A DNA stretch of 64,000 nucleotides from contig NZ_LMUR01000003.1 in the NCBI RefSeq assembly GCF_009765825.1, positions 159,864 through 223,863 on the forward strand, given 5' to 3'. The stretch is from Granulicella sp. L60. GTDB lineage: Bacteria > Acidobacteriota > Terriglobia > Terriglobales > Acidobacteriaceae. The position numbers and the translations under genes were made by a program. Under the pieces are notes generated by a model that saw only the letters and a list, made by a program, of their open reading frames with translations, did no database searches and was not told the origin of the DNA. Shown here in pieces: positions 28,234 through 36,440 of this stretch (positions are counted from its first letter, which is position 1; each line of letters begins with the position of its first letter).

Positions 28234-28518
28234 TTAGTAGCTGATGAACTCGTTGCTTCCGCGCTTCAGACGAACGCCCAGAATGCCGAACACAAGAGCC
28301 GCTGTGAACGTGATTGCGTTCCAGTACACGATCGGATGGGCGAACCCAGGCGACAACGTGCTGTCCTGCCCGCTCCACAGCGTCAGCAACGTCGCAACGA
28401 TCAAGCTCTGGAAGCAGAGTACGAGAAACAATTGGCCGCGACGCCGGCGCTTATCCAGCAGTTCCACCTCATCCGGTGTCAGGTTGCGTTCTTCGATGGG
28501 AAGCAGGGTGTTCGCCAT
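28234..28518 (-). CDS. Small membrane protein of unknown function
   Basis: 94 residues. A charged N-terminal part (ERNLTPDEVELLDKRRRRGQ) is followed by two transmembrane helices (LFLVLCFQSLIVATLLTLW and VYWNAITFTAALVFGILGV) and a short basic tail. With a positively charged stretch before the first helix, both ends should be cytoplasmic. No family is recognised. It begins a set of small genes (28234-29306) around a SIMPL protein. Confidence 0.65.
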   Translation of the reverse strand: MANTLLPIEERNLTPDEVELLDKRRRRGQLFLVLCFQSLIVATLLTLWSGQDSTLSPGFAHPIVYWNAITFTAALVFGILGVRLKRGSNEFISY

Positions 28519-28659
28519 TGCGTCTTGATCTCCGCGTACTCTTCGGTCTGTATGAGGAGACGATATCTTGCGGACATCATCTCCTGATGTATTAAATCAC
28601 AGCCTGTGCAAATGAAACCAGATCAGAGAAGACTCTGGTTTGAAAAGTTCGAAAACGGG

Positions 28660-28932
28660 CTAAATAAACGCGACAGACTGAATTCCGACTACATCGAAGC
28701 GTTTGCGGCAACGGACGTTTTTGCAGCCCATCGGGTCGTCGCGACGGACCATGTAGCTCTGGGCTTTGGCAAATCTGGCGCGGTCGCGATCATCGGCTCC
28801 CCGAGGCAGTTGTGCCTTCTTCCGCCTTACGACCCATTCGATCTGATACTCCCCCTGCTGCCCGCAGTGCGGACATGTCATGACATGGGTACGTTGTTCC
28901 GGCCGCTCATCAAAAAAATCTCTTTCTTCCAT
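28660..28932 (-). CDS. Small zinc-ribbon-like protein
   Basis: 90 residues with two cysteine pairs that could bind one zinc: MTCPHCGQQGEYQIEW near residues 18-33 and GCKNVRCRKRF near residues 69-79. The region between is strongly basic (RRKKAQLPRGADDRDRARF). The spacing of about 45 residues between knuckles is wide for a classical zinc ribbon. Its function is unknown; nucleic-acid or protein binding is inference. The ATG is unambiguous, and the gene stands alone on its strand. Confidence 0.6.
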   Translation of the reverse strand: MEERDFFDERPEQRTHVMTCPHCGQQGEYQIEWVVRRKKAQLPRGADDRDRARFAKAQSYMVRRDDPMGCKNVRCRKRFDVVGIQSVAFI

Positions 28933-29123
28933 AAATCACCCCTTGGCCCGCATCCTGGAGAGCGCTACTACATGGCTGATAGTCGAGCTTCAGACGATCC
29001 GCGCAGTCGCTTTTATTGTATAAGCTCAGGAGTACTTCGGCGGGTTATGACTGAACCTCAGGACCAACACTCAGGCATAATCACGAAGTACGTTCGAGAG
29101 GATATGGACGGTTCAGGTTCATC

Positions 29124-29306
29124 ATGACTAAATCGAAGAAGAAGACATTTTCGAAGATTAAAGCGGTCAAAGCAAACGCCAGGACTCGCGTCGGCTCTCC
29201 GCCACCAGAACGCGTCCTGCCTGATCCTAAACAGAGGGCCGCGTCTAACCCGAAGCACAAAGAGACCCTTGCGAACCTGCTTGCTACGGAAGGAGATCCA
29301 GCATGA
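29124..29306 (+). CDS. Small basic protein, coupled to the SIMPL gene
   Basis: 60 residues: a very basic N-terminal third (TKSKKKTFSKIKAVKANART) and a Pro-rich middle, with no signal peptide. Its TGA overlaps the ATG of the next gene (ATGA at 29303-29306), and the strong AAGGAGAT ribosome site of that gene lies inside its 3' end. The overlap indicates translational coupling and supports that it is real. No family is recognised. Confidence 0.55.
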   Translation: MTKSKKKTFSKIKAVKANARTRVGSPPPERVLPDPKQRAASNPKHKETLANLLATEGDPA

Positions 29307-30043
29307 ACATCTCTCGCCTCACTGCCATCGCGCTGTGCAACATCGCGTTTGTATTCGCCCTGCCTCTCGGTGCTCAGACCATCGCAGTCAATAAGGAAAA
29401 CCGTACTATCGCGATCACCGCGACGGACAAGGTCGTCGTCATGGCTGACACCGCCAGCGTCCATATCGGCTTCATCGCCTACGGCCCCGACAGCGACTCC
29501 GCCTACGCCACAGGATCGCGTAGCTCAAACGCAATCATCAAGGCAGTGAGTGCGGCAGGTGTTCCCTCTGACGCGATCGAGAGCGAGAGCCAGAACGTCG
29601 CGCCGGTGCAGGAGTACCAGGTAGATAAGCTGACTCCTGCCGAGAAGGCCCAGCGCAAGTTCCAGGTCACCCTGAGCTGGACCGTCCGCACCTCTGCCGA
29701 CGACGCTGCACGGATACTGGACCTCGCCGCTAAGGCAGGAGCGAATCAATCCGGCCAGATTGATTGGATGCTGAAGGATGAGAATGCTTCTCAAGCCGAG
29801 GCTGCAGCGAAGGCTCTGCAGCGGGCCCGTACTGTTGCGGAGCAGATGGCAAAGGGGCTCAGCGTACGGCTCGGAGCGCTTATCTACGCCAGCAACGAGA
29901 CCCAGGCTGAGCCGCCGCGTCCTATGATGATGCGTGCCGCACCCGCAACCATGGCTATGGCGGACAAGGTGCTTCCTTTGGCGATCAACCCTCGCCGTAT
30001 CGAAAAATCAGCTACCGTTTATGCCGTCTTTGCCATCGAATAA
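29303..30043 (+). CDS. SIMPL domain-containing periplasmic protein (DUF541)
   Basis: 246 residues. The signal peptide ends near PLGAQT. A SIMPL/DUF541 domain follows: ITATDKVVVMADTASVHIGF, the SRSSNAIIKAVSAAGVPSDAIES helix, FQVTLSWTVRT, and ALQRARTVAEQMAKGLSVRLG. SIMPL proteins (for example YggE/BP26) form oligomeric channel- or ring-like assemblies in the periplasm and are linked to oxidative stress in some species. GGAAGGAGAT directly precedes the ATG. It overlaps the upstream small basic gene by four bases. Confidence 0.9.
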   Translation: MNISRLTAIALCNIAFVFALPLGAQTIAVNKENRTIAITATDKVVVMADTASVHIGFIAYGPDSDSAYATGSRSSNAIIKAVSAAGVPSDAIESESQNVAPVQEYQVDKLTPAEKAQRKFQVTLSWTVRTSADDAARILDLAAKAGANQSGQIDWMLKDENASQAEAAAKALQRARTVAEQMAKGLSVRLGALIYASNETQAEPPRPMMMRAAPATMAMADKVLPLAINPRRIEKSATVYAVFAIE

Positions 30044-30085
30044 GAAGACAGGCAAATCCGAGACAACCGAAAGTTACTGAAAACT

Positions 30086-30898
30086 ATGCCAATCCTTCCA
30101 TACCGCGAACTCAAGCCGACTCCCGAGGCCGAATCCATCTATACCCGTTGGCTGGCGTATCTGAACGAAGAGTTCACCCGGCACCCATCGCCTGACCGCC
30201 GGGCCGACGTCGTGCGCGACGAACTCTATCAACTCTACCTGGGACATCCTCGCGGAGGCCGCGGCAAGCCGACTCTCAACAGCGAACTTGGTATGTACTC
30301 TCTGCAAGAGTCCTTTGACTGTCGCAATGTAACTCTTGAGCCGGAGTACTACGGAGACGTCAACGCCGAGCAGTATGCGCTGCGTAAGCCTTTGATCTGG
30401 TTCTGGCAGATGTTCGACCGCTCGCCTCTGGGACTCAACCACTGGCTGGGCTTCCGCTTTCGCTGCATGCTCGGAAAGCACATCTTCAAACATCTCGGTC
30501 AGGGCGTGAAGATCTTTCACAATGTCGAATTTACCTATGGCTATAACCTCACCATCGAAGACAAGTGCACGATCCACAAGAACGTCATGCTCGACGATCG
30601 TGGCGAAATCATCCTTCACGAGGGGACGAGCGTCTCCGACTACGCGAATATTTATAGCCACACCCACGACATCAATCACCAGGCCGACGTTACGAATAAG
30701 GTCACTGAGCTTGGGCCGCGTGCGCGGGTTACATATCATGCGACTGTGCTGGCCGGCGCCAGTATTGGAGAGGATGCGATGCTGGGTGCGCTCGGCCTTG
30801 CGACGAAGCCAGTTCCACCGGCTACAGTTGCGGTTGGCATTCCAGCTAAGGTCAAACGCAGCAAGAGTGCCCCGGAACAAGCACAAGAGCAGAAGTAG
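30086..30898 (+). CDS. Left-handed beta-helix (hexapeptide) acyltransferase
   Basis: 270 residues. The first 145 or so residues are mainly helical (DVVRDELYQLYLGHPRGGRG, LNHWLGFRFRCMLG). The rest shows hexapeptide-repeat beta-helix periodicity: VEFTYGYNLTIEDKCTIHKN, RGEIILHEGTSVSDYANIY, ATVLAGASIGEDAMLGALGL. The potential catalytic His is in YSHTHDINH. It resembles maltose/galactoside O-acetyltransferase-type enzymes with an extra N-terminal domain. The acceptor is unknown; polysaccharide or lipid modification is plausible. Confidence 0.82.
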   Translation: MPILPYRELKPTPEAESIYTRWLAYLNEEFTRHPSPDRRADVVRDELYQLYLGHPRGGRGKPTLNSELGMYSLQESFDCRNVTLEPEYYGDVNAEQYALRKPLIWFWQMFDRSPLGLNHWLGFRFRCMLGKHIFKHLGQGVKIFHNVEFTYGYNLTIEDKCTIHKNVMLDDRGEIILHEGTSVSDYANIYSHTHDINHQADVTNKVTELGPRARVTYHATVLAGASIGEDAMLGALGLATKPVPPATVAVGIPAKVKRSKSAPEQAQEQK

Positions 30899-30943
30899 AT
30901 GTTTACGGTTTCATCACGCGAAATTAAGTAGACTTGAAGCTCT

Positions 30944-31642
30944 ATGAATCAGCAAGTTGTTCTTATCGTCTTTCAAGTCGTTGTTTTGATTCTTGCGTTT
31001 AGCGTTCATGAGTGTGCGCACGCCTGGACTGCATGGCGTCTTGGCGATCCCACTGCGCGGATGCTGGGCCGTGTGACGCTCAATCCGATGAAGCACCTTG
31101 ATCTATTTGGCTCGGTGATCTTTCCGCTGATCTCGCTTGTATATGGTGGATTTGTGGTGGGTTGGGCGAAGCCTACGCCAGTAACGGCGCGTAACTTCAA
31201 GAACTACAAGCGCGATGACATTCTGGTGACGCTTGCCGGGCCTGCGAGCAATCTGCTTTCGGCGAGTATTGCGCTGGTGCTGCTTTTGTTGATGAAACAC
31301 CTGGTTCCAGATGGTATTCAGTCGATTGCGACTGCCATGGCGCTGGCGCAGCATGTTCCGGGCGTAACGACAGAGGGTTTGCCTGCGCTGTTTCCGATTG
31401 CGCTGTTTCTTTACTTCGTTATCCTCATCAATCTGTTGCTGTTTGTTTTCAATCTGATTCCGATTCCTCCGCTGGATGGAAGTCATGTTCTGCGGCACTT
31501 TCTGCCGTATAGGGCGGTGCAGGTGTATGACCGGATGGGCATGTTTGGGCTGATCATTCTGTTCCTGGTGGGGGGGCGGTTCATCTCGGCTCTGTTCTCG
31601 CCGCTTTTTGCTACGTTCAACCACATTTTGTTTACCCTTTAG
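30944..31642 (+). CDS. Site-2 protease family zinc metalloprotease (M50)
   Basis: 232 residues with four to six transmembrane helices. The zinc motif HECAH lies in VLILAFSVHECAHAW (near residue 26), and the third ligand is the Asp of IPIPPLDGSHV. These are the M50 family hallmarks for cleavage within the membrane. It lacks a PDZ domain, as in the compact FtsH-less/Rv-type group. It precedes trpS and scpA; M50-trpS-scpA-scpB order is common in several phyla, so the link is positional rather than functional. Confidence 0.92.
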   Translation: MNQQVVLIVFQVVVLILAFSVHECAHAWTAWRLGDPTARMLGRVTLNPMKHLDLFGSVIFPLISLVYGGFVVGWAKPTPVTARNFKNYKRDDILVTLAGPASNLLSASIALVLLLLMKHLVPDGIQSIATAMALAQHVPGVTTEGLPALFPIALFLYFVILINLLLFVFNLIPIPPLDGSHVLRHFLPYRAVQVYDRMGMFGLIILFLVGGRFISALFSPLFATFNHILFTL

Positions 31643-31653
31643 GACATTTTTTT

Positions 31654-31848
31654 CGCAGAAAAAATCCGCGCTGGTGGGGTGCGGTTTTTTTGCGGTTTAT
31701 GGGCGTTTTTGAGGGGTGTTTTGGGAAAAGCGGGTGGTTGGATGTGGTTTTTTGCTGGTGAGTTGTGGTAGTTAGCGTGGTGGATGTGGTGGCTTCGCGG
31801 TCACTTTTGAGAGCGGAAAAATACGCCACGGTTTTCAACTATTTTTTG
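31654..31848 (-). repeat. Family C element, copy C2 (- strand)
   Basis: Read on the - strand it begins AAAAAATAGTTGAAAACCG, then TGGCGTATTTTT. 58 bases after the start come five ACCAC-type motifs with steps 9, 12, 10 and 11 bases, identical to C1. The + strand complements lie at 31786-31790, 31777-31781, 31765-31769, 31756-31759 and 31744-31748. It ends with CACCAGCGCGGATTTTTTC. It sits between the M50 gene and repeat A4. Confidence 0.75.
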
Positions 31849-31876
31849 CCTCCTTCCTGGACCCGGAGAAGGCTCT

Positions 31877-32050
31877 GTCCTGCCGGACGGACCGCCTGCT
31901 CGGCGAGAGGTCGCTTCGTGACTTGTATACCCCTTCGGTGGGTGCTCCCGCTGGTCGCAAGTCAAGAATCTTTCCGCCAACCAGCGGGTGGCCCAGGGAG
32001 GAGCCGGTGTACCTGTCACGAAGTGACCGCTGCCCGTGCAGCGCGAGAAG
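31877..32050. repeat. Family A palindromic repeat, copy A4
   Basis: An intact left arm start GTCCTGCCGGACGG, a variant left inner hairpin GTCGCTTCGTGAC and an intact right one GTCACGAAGTGAC. The central stem is CCCGCTGGT pairing with ACCAGCGGG, a C:G pair where A5 has T:A. The right arm is degraded. It lies 55 bases before the trpS start. Confidence 0.85.
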
Positions 32051-32104
32051 GTGGCTGGGTGCTCTATTTTCGGCCTGGATCATTTACCCTTGCAGTTGAC
32101 CGTA

Positions 32105-33232
32105 ATGACTGAAAACTTCGAAGACTCCAAAGGCAATAGAGATACTCTCGTTTCCCCCCGCGCGCGGGTGCTCTCCGGCATGCGCCCCACGGGCAAGCTG
32201 CATCTGGGGAACTACATGGGTGCGCTGTATAACTGGGTGCGGCTTCAGCACGAGTACGACTGCTTCTTCTTTATCGCCGACCTTCACGCGCTGACGACTG
32301 ACTACGCCGATCCGACGGCGCTGCGGCAGAACATCCGGGACGTTGCGCTGGATTTTCTCTCGGCGGGATTGGACCCTGAGGTTTGTACTGTGTTCATCCA
32401 GTCTCATGTTCCCCAGCATGCGGAGTTGTTTACGCTGTTCAGCATGTTCACTCCGCTGCCGTGGCTGGAGCGCGTTCCTACGTACAAGGATCAACAGGAG
32501 CAGCTACGGGAAAAGGACCTGAACACGTACGGATTTTTGGGCTATCCGCTGCTGCAGTCGGCAGATATTCTGCTCTACCAGCCGGACTTTGTTCCTGTGG
32601 GGCAGGACCAGGTGGCGCACGTTGAGCTGACGCGCGAGGTCGCACGGCGATTCAATGCGCTCTACTGTTCGCAGGCGACTCCGGCGATTGCGAAGGCGAG
32701 GGAAGACCACTCCGACAAGGAGATTCTGACTGCCGAGCTCTCTGCGAACAGCGTGGTCACGGGGATTCTGCCTGAGCCTAAGGTGCTGCTTACGCCTTCG
32801 CCGAAGCTGCCGGGGCTGGATGGCCGCAAGATGTCGAAGAGCTATGGGAACACGATCATGCTCTCGGAGCCTGAGGCCGATCTTCGTGCGAAGTTGAAGA
32901 CGATGGTGACCGATCCAGCTCGGGTACGGCGCACGGATGTCGGCAATCCGGAGATCTGTCCGGTGGGCGATCTGCACAAGGTATTTTCGACCGAGGAGGT
33001 TCGTGCCGAGGTGTGGCAGGGCTGCAGGACGGCGGGAATCGGCTGCATTACGTGCAAGGGATGGTTGGCCGATGCGATTGTGCGGGAGATTGCGCCGATC
33101 CAGGAGCGCCGCCGTGCGCTGGAAGCAGACCCGAGCCAGGTAGATGCGGTACTGTGGGATGGCTCCGCACGTGCTCGGCAGCGGGCGATCCAGACATTGC
33201 AGCATGTACGCCAGGCCATCGGCCTCGAATAA
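32105..33232 (+). CDS. trpS: Tryptophanyl-tRNA synthetase
   Basis: 375 residues. Class I synthetase charging tRNA-Trp. The HIGH-equivalent is in GKLHLGNYMGAL, and GRKMSKSYGNTI carries KMSKS. SGMRPTGKLHLGN at the start of the fold is diagnostic. The frame is open to 32036; I chose ATG 32105 because family similarity begins about 20 residues later and repeat A4 ends at 32050. The stop TAA (33230-33232) overlaps the scpA ATG by one base, so the two are translationally coupled. Confidence 0.95.
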   Translation: MTENFEDSKGNRDTLVSPRARVLSGMRPTGKLHLGNYMGALYNWVRLQHEYDCFFFIADLHALTTDYADPTALRQNIRDVALDFLSAGLDPEVCTVFIQSHVPQHAELFTLFSMFTPLPWLERVPTYKDQQEQLREKDLNTYGFLGYPLLQSADILLYQPDFVPVGQDQVAHVELTREVARRFNALYCSQATPAIAKAREDHSDKEILTAELSANSVVTGILPEPKVLLTPSPKLPGLDGRKMSKSYGNTIMLSEPEADLRAKLKTMVTDPARVRRTDVGNPEICPVGDLHKVFSTEEVRAEVWQGCRTAGIGCITCKGWLADAIVREIAPIQERRRALEADPSQVDAVLWDGSARARQRAIQTLQHVRQAIGLE

Positions 33233-34341
33233 TGACCATGCCAGATGAAACCCTACCTCCCGAAGTGAACGCCGAAGAGGTGAAGCCCTCTGAAGTGAAC
33301 GCGGCTCCGTCCCTTGCCGCTGACGAGTCGGTTGCTGAAGAGACTGTCTCTGATGGTGAGAGTCTTTCGGCTGAGACGACGGATGACTCTGCTTCGGACG
33401 CTTCTGTTTCGGATATCTCTTCGGATGTTATTCCGGAGGCGAGCGAGCCCTTTGCGTTGCAGCATCCTCCTGTGCCGCCCAAGGCGCCGGAGCCAAAGCG
33501 GGCTGCGGCAAAGGGGAAGGATAAGGATAAAGAAGAGGCCTCGCAGTCGCCGTTTTCGATTACCGTGGGGCTGGTCTATGACGGGCCGCTCGATCTTCTG
33601 CTGGACCTGATTCGCAAGCAGAATATCGACATCTACGACATTCCGATTGCGAAGATTACGAGCCAGTTTCTGGAGTACACGCACCATCTTAAGCAGGTGG
33701 ACGTGGATGCGGCGGGCGAGTTTATCTATGTGGCCTCGCTGTTGATCCATATCAAGTCGAAGACGCTGCTGCCGCGCGATCCTTCGGACGTGCTTGGCGG
33801 CGATGCGGAAGATCCGCGGCGTGAGCTGGTGGAGCGTCTGCTGGAGCATGAACGCTTCAAGGCTGCGGCGCAGATGTTGTTGCAGAAGCAGCAGATTGAA
33901 GAGGCGACGTGGACCAACTCCGGGCTGAAGAACTTTCGGCGTGATATTGGCGAGACCGGCGCTCCGGTGCTGGATGAGGACCGCGAGATTGCTGCGGATA
34001 CGGTCGACCTGGTGCGGGTGTTTCAGGATGTGTTGAGCAGGCTGCGCGAGCGTCCGATTCTGAATGTAGATGAGGAGTCGGTGACGGTGGCGCAGATGAT
34101 CGAGTATGTGAAGCGGCGGCTGATGATGGAAGACAAGCCGGTAAGCCTGCGCCGCATGCTGCACAACACCCATACGGAGCGTGCGGTGATCTGCATGTTC
34201 CTGGCGATGCTGGAGCTGGTGCGGCTACAGGCTGTGCTGCTGCATCAGCCAGTGATCCAGGGCGACATTCTCATCAAGAAGACCGAGAACTTCGAGCAGG
34301 TCCTTACGGATCATGCACAGGCTCGGGACGACTGGCGTTAA
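33232..34341 (+). CDS. scpA: Segregation and condensation protein A (kleisin), with acidic N-terminal extension
   Basis: 369 residues. ScpA bridges the SMC dimer and recruits ScpB in chromosome condensation. The kleisin core starts at FSITVGLVYDGPLDLLLDLIRKQ (about residue 105) and includes IDIYDIPIAKITSQFLEY and AGEFIYVASLLIHIKSKTLLP. The C-terminal winged helix has VICMFLAMLELVRLQAV. The first 85 residues are Glu/Ser/Asp/Ala-rich and end in a Lys cluster (KRAAAKGKDKDKEEA), absent from typical 250-residue ScpA. The ATG shares one base with the trpS stop. Confidence 0.93.
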   Translation: MTMPDETLPPEVNAEEVKPSEVNAAPSLAADESVAEETVSDGESLSAETTDDSASDASVSDISSDVIPEASEPFALQHPPVPPKAPEPKRAAAKGKDKDKEEASQSPFSITVGLVYDGPLDLLLDLIRKQNIDIYDIPIAKITSQFLEYTHHLKQVDVDAAGEFIYVASLLIHIKSKTLLPRDPSDVLGGDAEDPRRELVERLLEHERFKAAAQMLLQKQQIEEATWTNSGLKNFRRDIGETGAPVLDEDREIAADTVDLVRVFQDVLSRLRERPILNVDEESVTVAQMIEYVKRRLMMEDKPVSLRRMLHNTHTERAVICMFLAMLELVRLQAVLLHQPVIQGDILIKKTENFEQVLTDHAQARDDWR

Positions 34342-34357
34342 AAAGGGAAAAGATTCT

Positions 34358-34564
34358 GTCCTGCCGGACGGGCCGCTTGCTCAGCGGGAGGTCACTTCGT
34401 GACTTTTGTACTTGTGTTGCCCGTGCTGGCGGTGGAAGTCCTCCCGTTGGTCGGAATGATGATTGTGCCGACCAACGGGAGGCCCTTTGCCAATGACTCG
34501 CCCCGACGAGGTATACATGTCACGAAGTGACCTCCCCACGAGTAGTGGGCCCGTCCGGCAGGAC
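34358..34564. repeat. Family A palindromic repeat, copy A5 (full length, best preserved)
   Basis: 207 bp. Perfect 17-bp terminal inverted repeats, matching inner hairpins GTCACTTCGTGAC and GTCACGAAGTGAC, and a perfect central 15-bp stem CCTCCCGTTGGTCGG / CCGACCAACGGGAGG. The flanks ATTCT and CTTCT are a near 5-bp direct repeat. It begins 16 bases after the scpA stop. The remaining gap to 34750 holds only GC-rich leader sequence of the Pit gene. Confidence 0.92.
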
Positions 34565-34750
34565 CTTCTTTCGATCTTTTAGGGGGCGGAAGGGGCTTTG
34601 TTGCAAAGGTTTGCAGAGTAAAGAGCGCGGGGGGCCGCGAGGGTGGGAGGCCAAAAGAACTCCCCACTTTCACAGTCCTGTAACACGGTGTTCGCAATTA
34701 CGGCCTATCTTGAGGCTGACCGCACAATACTCTGCATTCAAGGTGACCTT

Positions 34751-36355
34751 ATGGCAACTCCAACACTATCTCCTCCCGGCTCACTGCTCGACCAGAAGAT
34801 GAAGAAGTCGTCCCCCGGCAAGATTGGGATGATCGCGTTTGCGGTTATGCTCGTCGGCGGCGTTGGCTACATTGCCAGTCGGATCTACTCCGATCTTCTG
34901 CCGGTTCATGAGGGCTCGATCTTTCCTTATCTTCTGCTGGGCGTGGCGCTGCTGATTGCGCTTGGCTTCGAGTTCGTCAACGGCTTCCACGATACGGCGA
35001 ATGCGGTGGCGACGGTGATCTACACGCATGCGCTGGAGCCGCATGTGGCGGTGGTGCTGTCGGGTATATGCAACTTTATCGGCGTGCTGACGAGCTCGGG
35101 CGCGGTGGCGTTCGCGATCATCTCGCTGCTGCCGGTGGAGCTGATTTTGAAGGTGAGCAAGGGCTCCGGATTTGCGATGGTGTTTGCGTTGTTGATCGCG
35201 GCGATTTTGTGGAACCTGGCTACGTGGTGGCGCGGACTGCCGGCGTCGAGCTCGCACACGATGATCGGGTCGATCATCGGCGTGGGCGTGGCGAACCAGT
35301 TGATGCATGGTTCGAGCGGCACGAGCGGCGTGGACTGGGGACAGGTCACGAAGGTGTTCCAGGCACTGCTGATCTCTCCGGTGATCGGGTTTGGTTGCGC
35401 GGCGCTGCTGTTTGGGCTGTTCAAGCTGGTGATGAAGGATCCGCGGCTGTATGAGGCACCGAAGGGCAATGAGCCGCCGCCGCTCTACATCCGCGTGATG
35501 CTTTGGGCTACGTGCAGCGGCGTCAGCTTCTTCCATGGATCGAACGATGGACAGAAGGGCATGGGATTGATCATGCTAATCCTGGTCGGTACGGTGCCGA
35601 CGGCGTATGCGCTGAATCATACGGTCGGGTACAACCAGGTGGAGACGTTTGCTGCGGTGTCGCAGCAGGTGATCGGCGCGGTAGGGAACTACGTGGATCC
35701 GAACACAACGGTGGGAGACAGCGGGCCGGAGCTGGAGGCGTTTGTGAGCACGCACCAGTTCACGCCGCATACGATGCTTGCACTGCAGGAGATGGTCGGC
35801 GATATCCGCAACGAGGCGACGCAGTACAAGTCGCTTGGAGCGGTGCCGTCGAACATGCAGGCTAACGTCCGCAACCAGATGTACCTGACGAGCGAGACGC
35901 TTCGCCTTCTGCCGAAGTATGGGCCGAAGGTGAGTGAAGGCGATCAGAAGGTGCTGACGAACTACAAGGGTCTGCTCGACCATTCGACGAAGTTCATTCC
36001 GACGTGGGTGAAGGTCGCGGTGGCACTGGCTCTTGGCCTGGGAACGATGATTGGCTGGAAGCGCATCGTTGTGACGGTGGGCGAGAAGATCGGCAAGACG
36101 CACCTTACGTATGCGCAGGGGCTCTCGGCGGAGATTACGGCGATGTTCACGATCGGATTGGCGGATGGGTATGGGCTGCCGGTGTCGACGACGCACGTTC
36201 TCTCTTCGGGGATCGCGGGTACGATGGCGGCGAATAAGAGCGGACTGCAGATGTCGACGATTCGCGATATCGCGCTGGCGTGGATCTTTACCCTGCCGGT
36301 GGCGGCGCTGCTCTCGGGCTGCCTGTTCTGGTTGTTCAGCAGCATGGTGAAGTAG
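34751..36355 (+). CDS. pit: Inorganic phosphate transporter, Pit family
   Basis: 534 residues with about ten transmembrane helices. Both Pit (PHO4) signature halves are present: FVNGFHDTANAVATVIYT near residue 75 and SFFHGSNDGQKGMGLIML near residue 255, plus PVSTTHVLSSGIAGT near the C terminus. It carries metal-phosphate in symport with protons. A hydrophilic loop of about 130 residues (roughly 290-425) separates the halves. AAGGTG lies five bases before the ATG. It lies between scpA and scpB, which are normally adjacent. Confidence 0.94.
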   Translation: MATPTLSPPGSLLDQKMKKSSPGKIGMIAFAVMLVGGVGYIASRIYSDLLPVHEGSIFPYLLLGVALLIALGFEFVNGFHDTANAVATVIYTHALEPHVAVVLSGICNFIGVLTSSGAVAFAIISLLPVELILKVSKGSGFAMVFALLIAAILWNLATWWRGLPASSSHTMIGSIIGVGVANQLMHGSSGTSGVDWGQVTKVFQALLISPVIGFGCAALLFGLFKLVMKDPRLYEAPKGNEPPPLYIRVMLWATCSGVSFFHGSNDGQKGMGLIMLILVGTVPTAYALNHTVGYNQVETFAAVSQQVIGAVGNYVDPNTTVGDSGPELEAFVSTHQFTPHTMLALQEMVGDIRNEATQYKSLGAVPSNMQANVRNQMYLTSETLRLLPKYGPKVSEGDQKVLTNYKGLLDHSTKFIPTWVKVAVALALGLGTMIGWKRIVVTVGEKIGKTHLTYAQGLSAEITAMFTIGLADGYGLPVSTTHVLSSGIAGTMAANKSGLQMSTIRDIALAWIFTLPVAALLSGCLFWLFSSMVK

Positions 36356-36376
36356 CTTCGGCGGAACTGTAACGAG

Positions 36377-36410
36377 GACGGCCTGCGATGATTGCGGGCC
36401 GTCTTTGTTT
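36377..36410 (+). terminator. Intrinsic terminator of the Pit gene
   Basis: GACGGCC (36377-36383) pairs with GGCCGTC (36397-36403), extended by an inner GC pair, and is followed by TTTGTTT. It lies between the convergent Pit and xylanase genes. Confidence 0.75.
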
Positions 36411-36440
36411 GCGCTGAAGGGTCTTTTCCGGGGATTGAGG

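Noticed and set aside
34660..34700. A Pho box upstream of the Pit gene (TTTCACAG..CCTGTAAC)
   Set aside because: It matches the PhoB consensus poorly and has no clear 11-base direct repeat.
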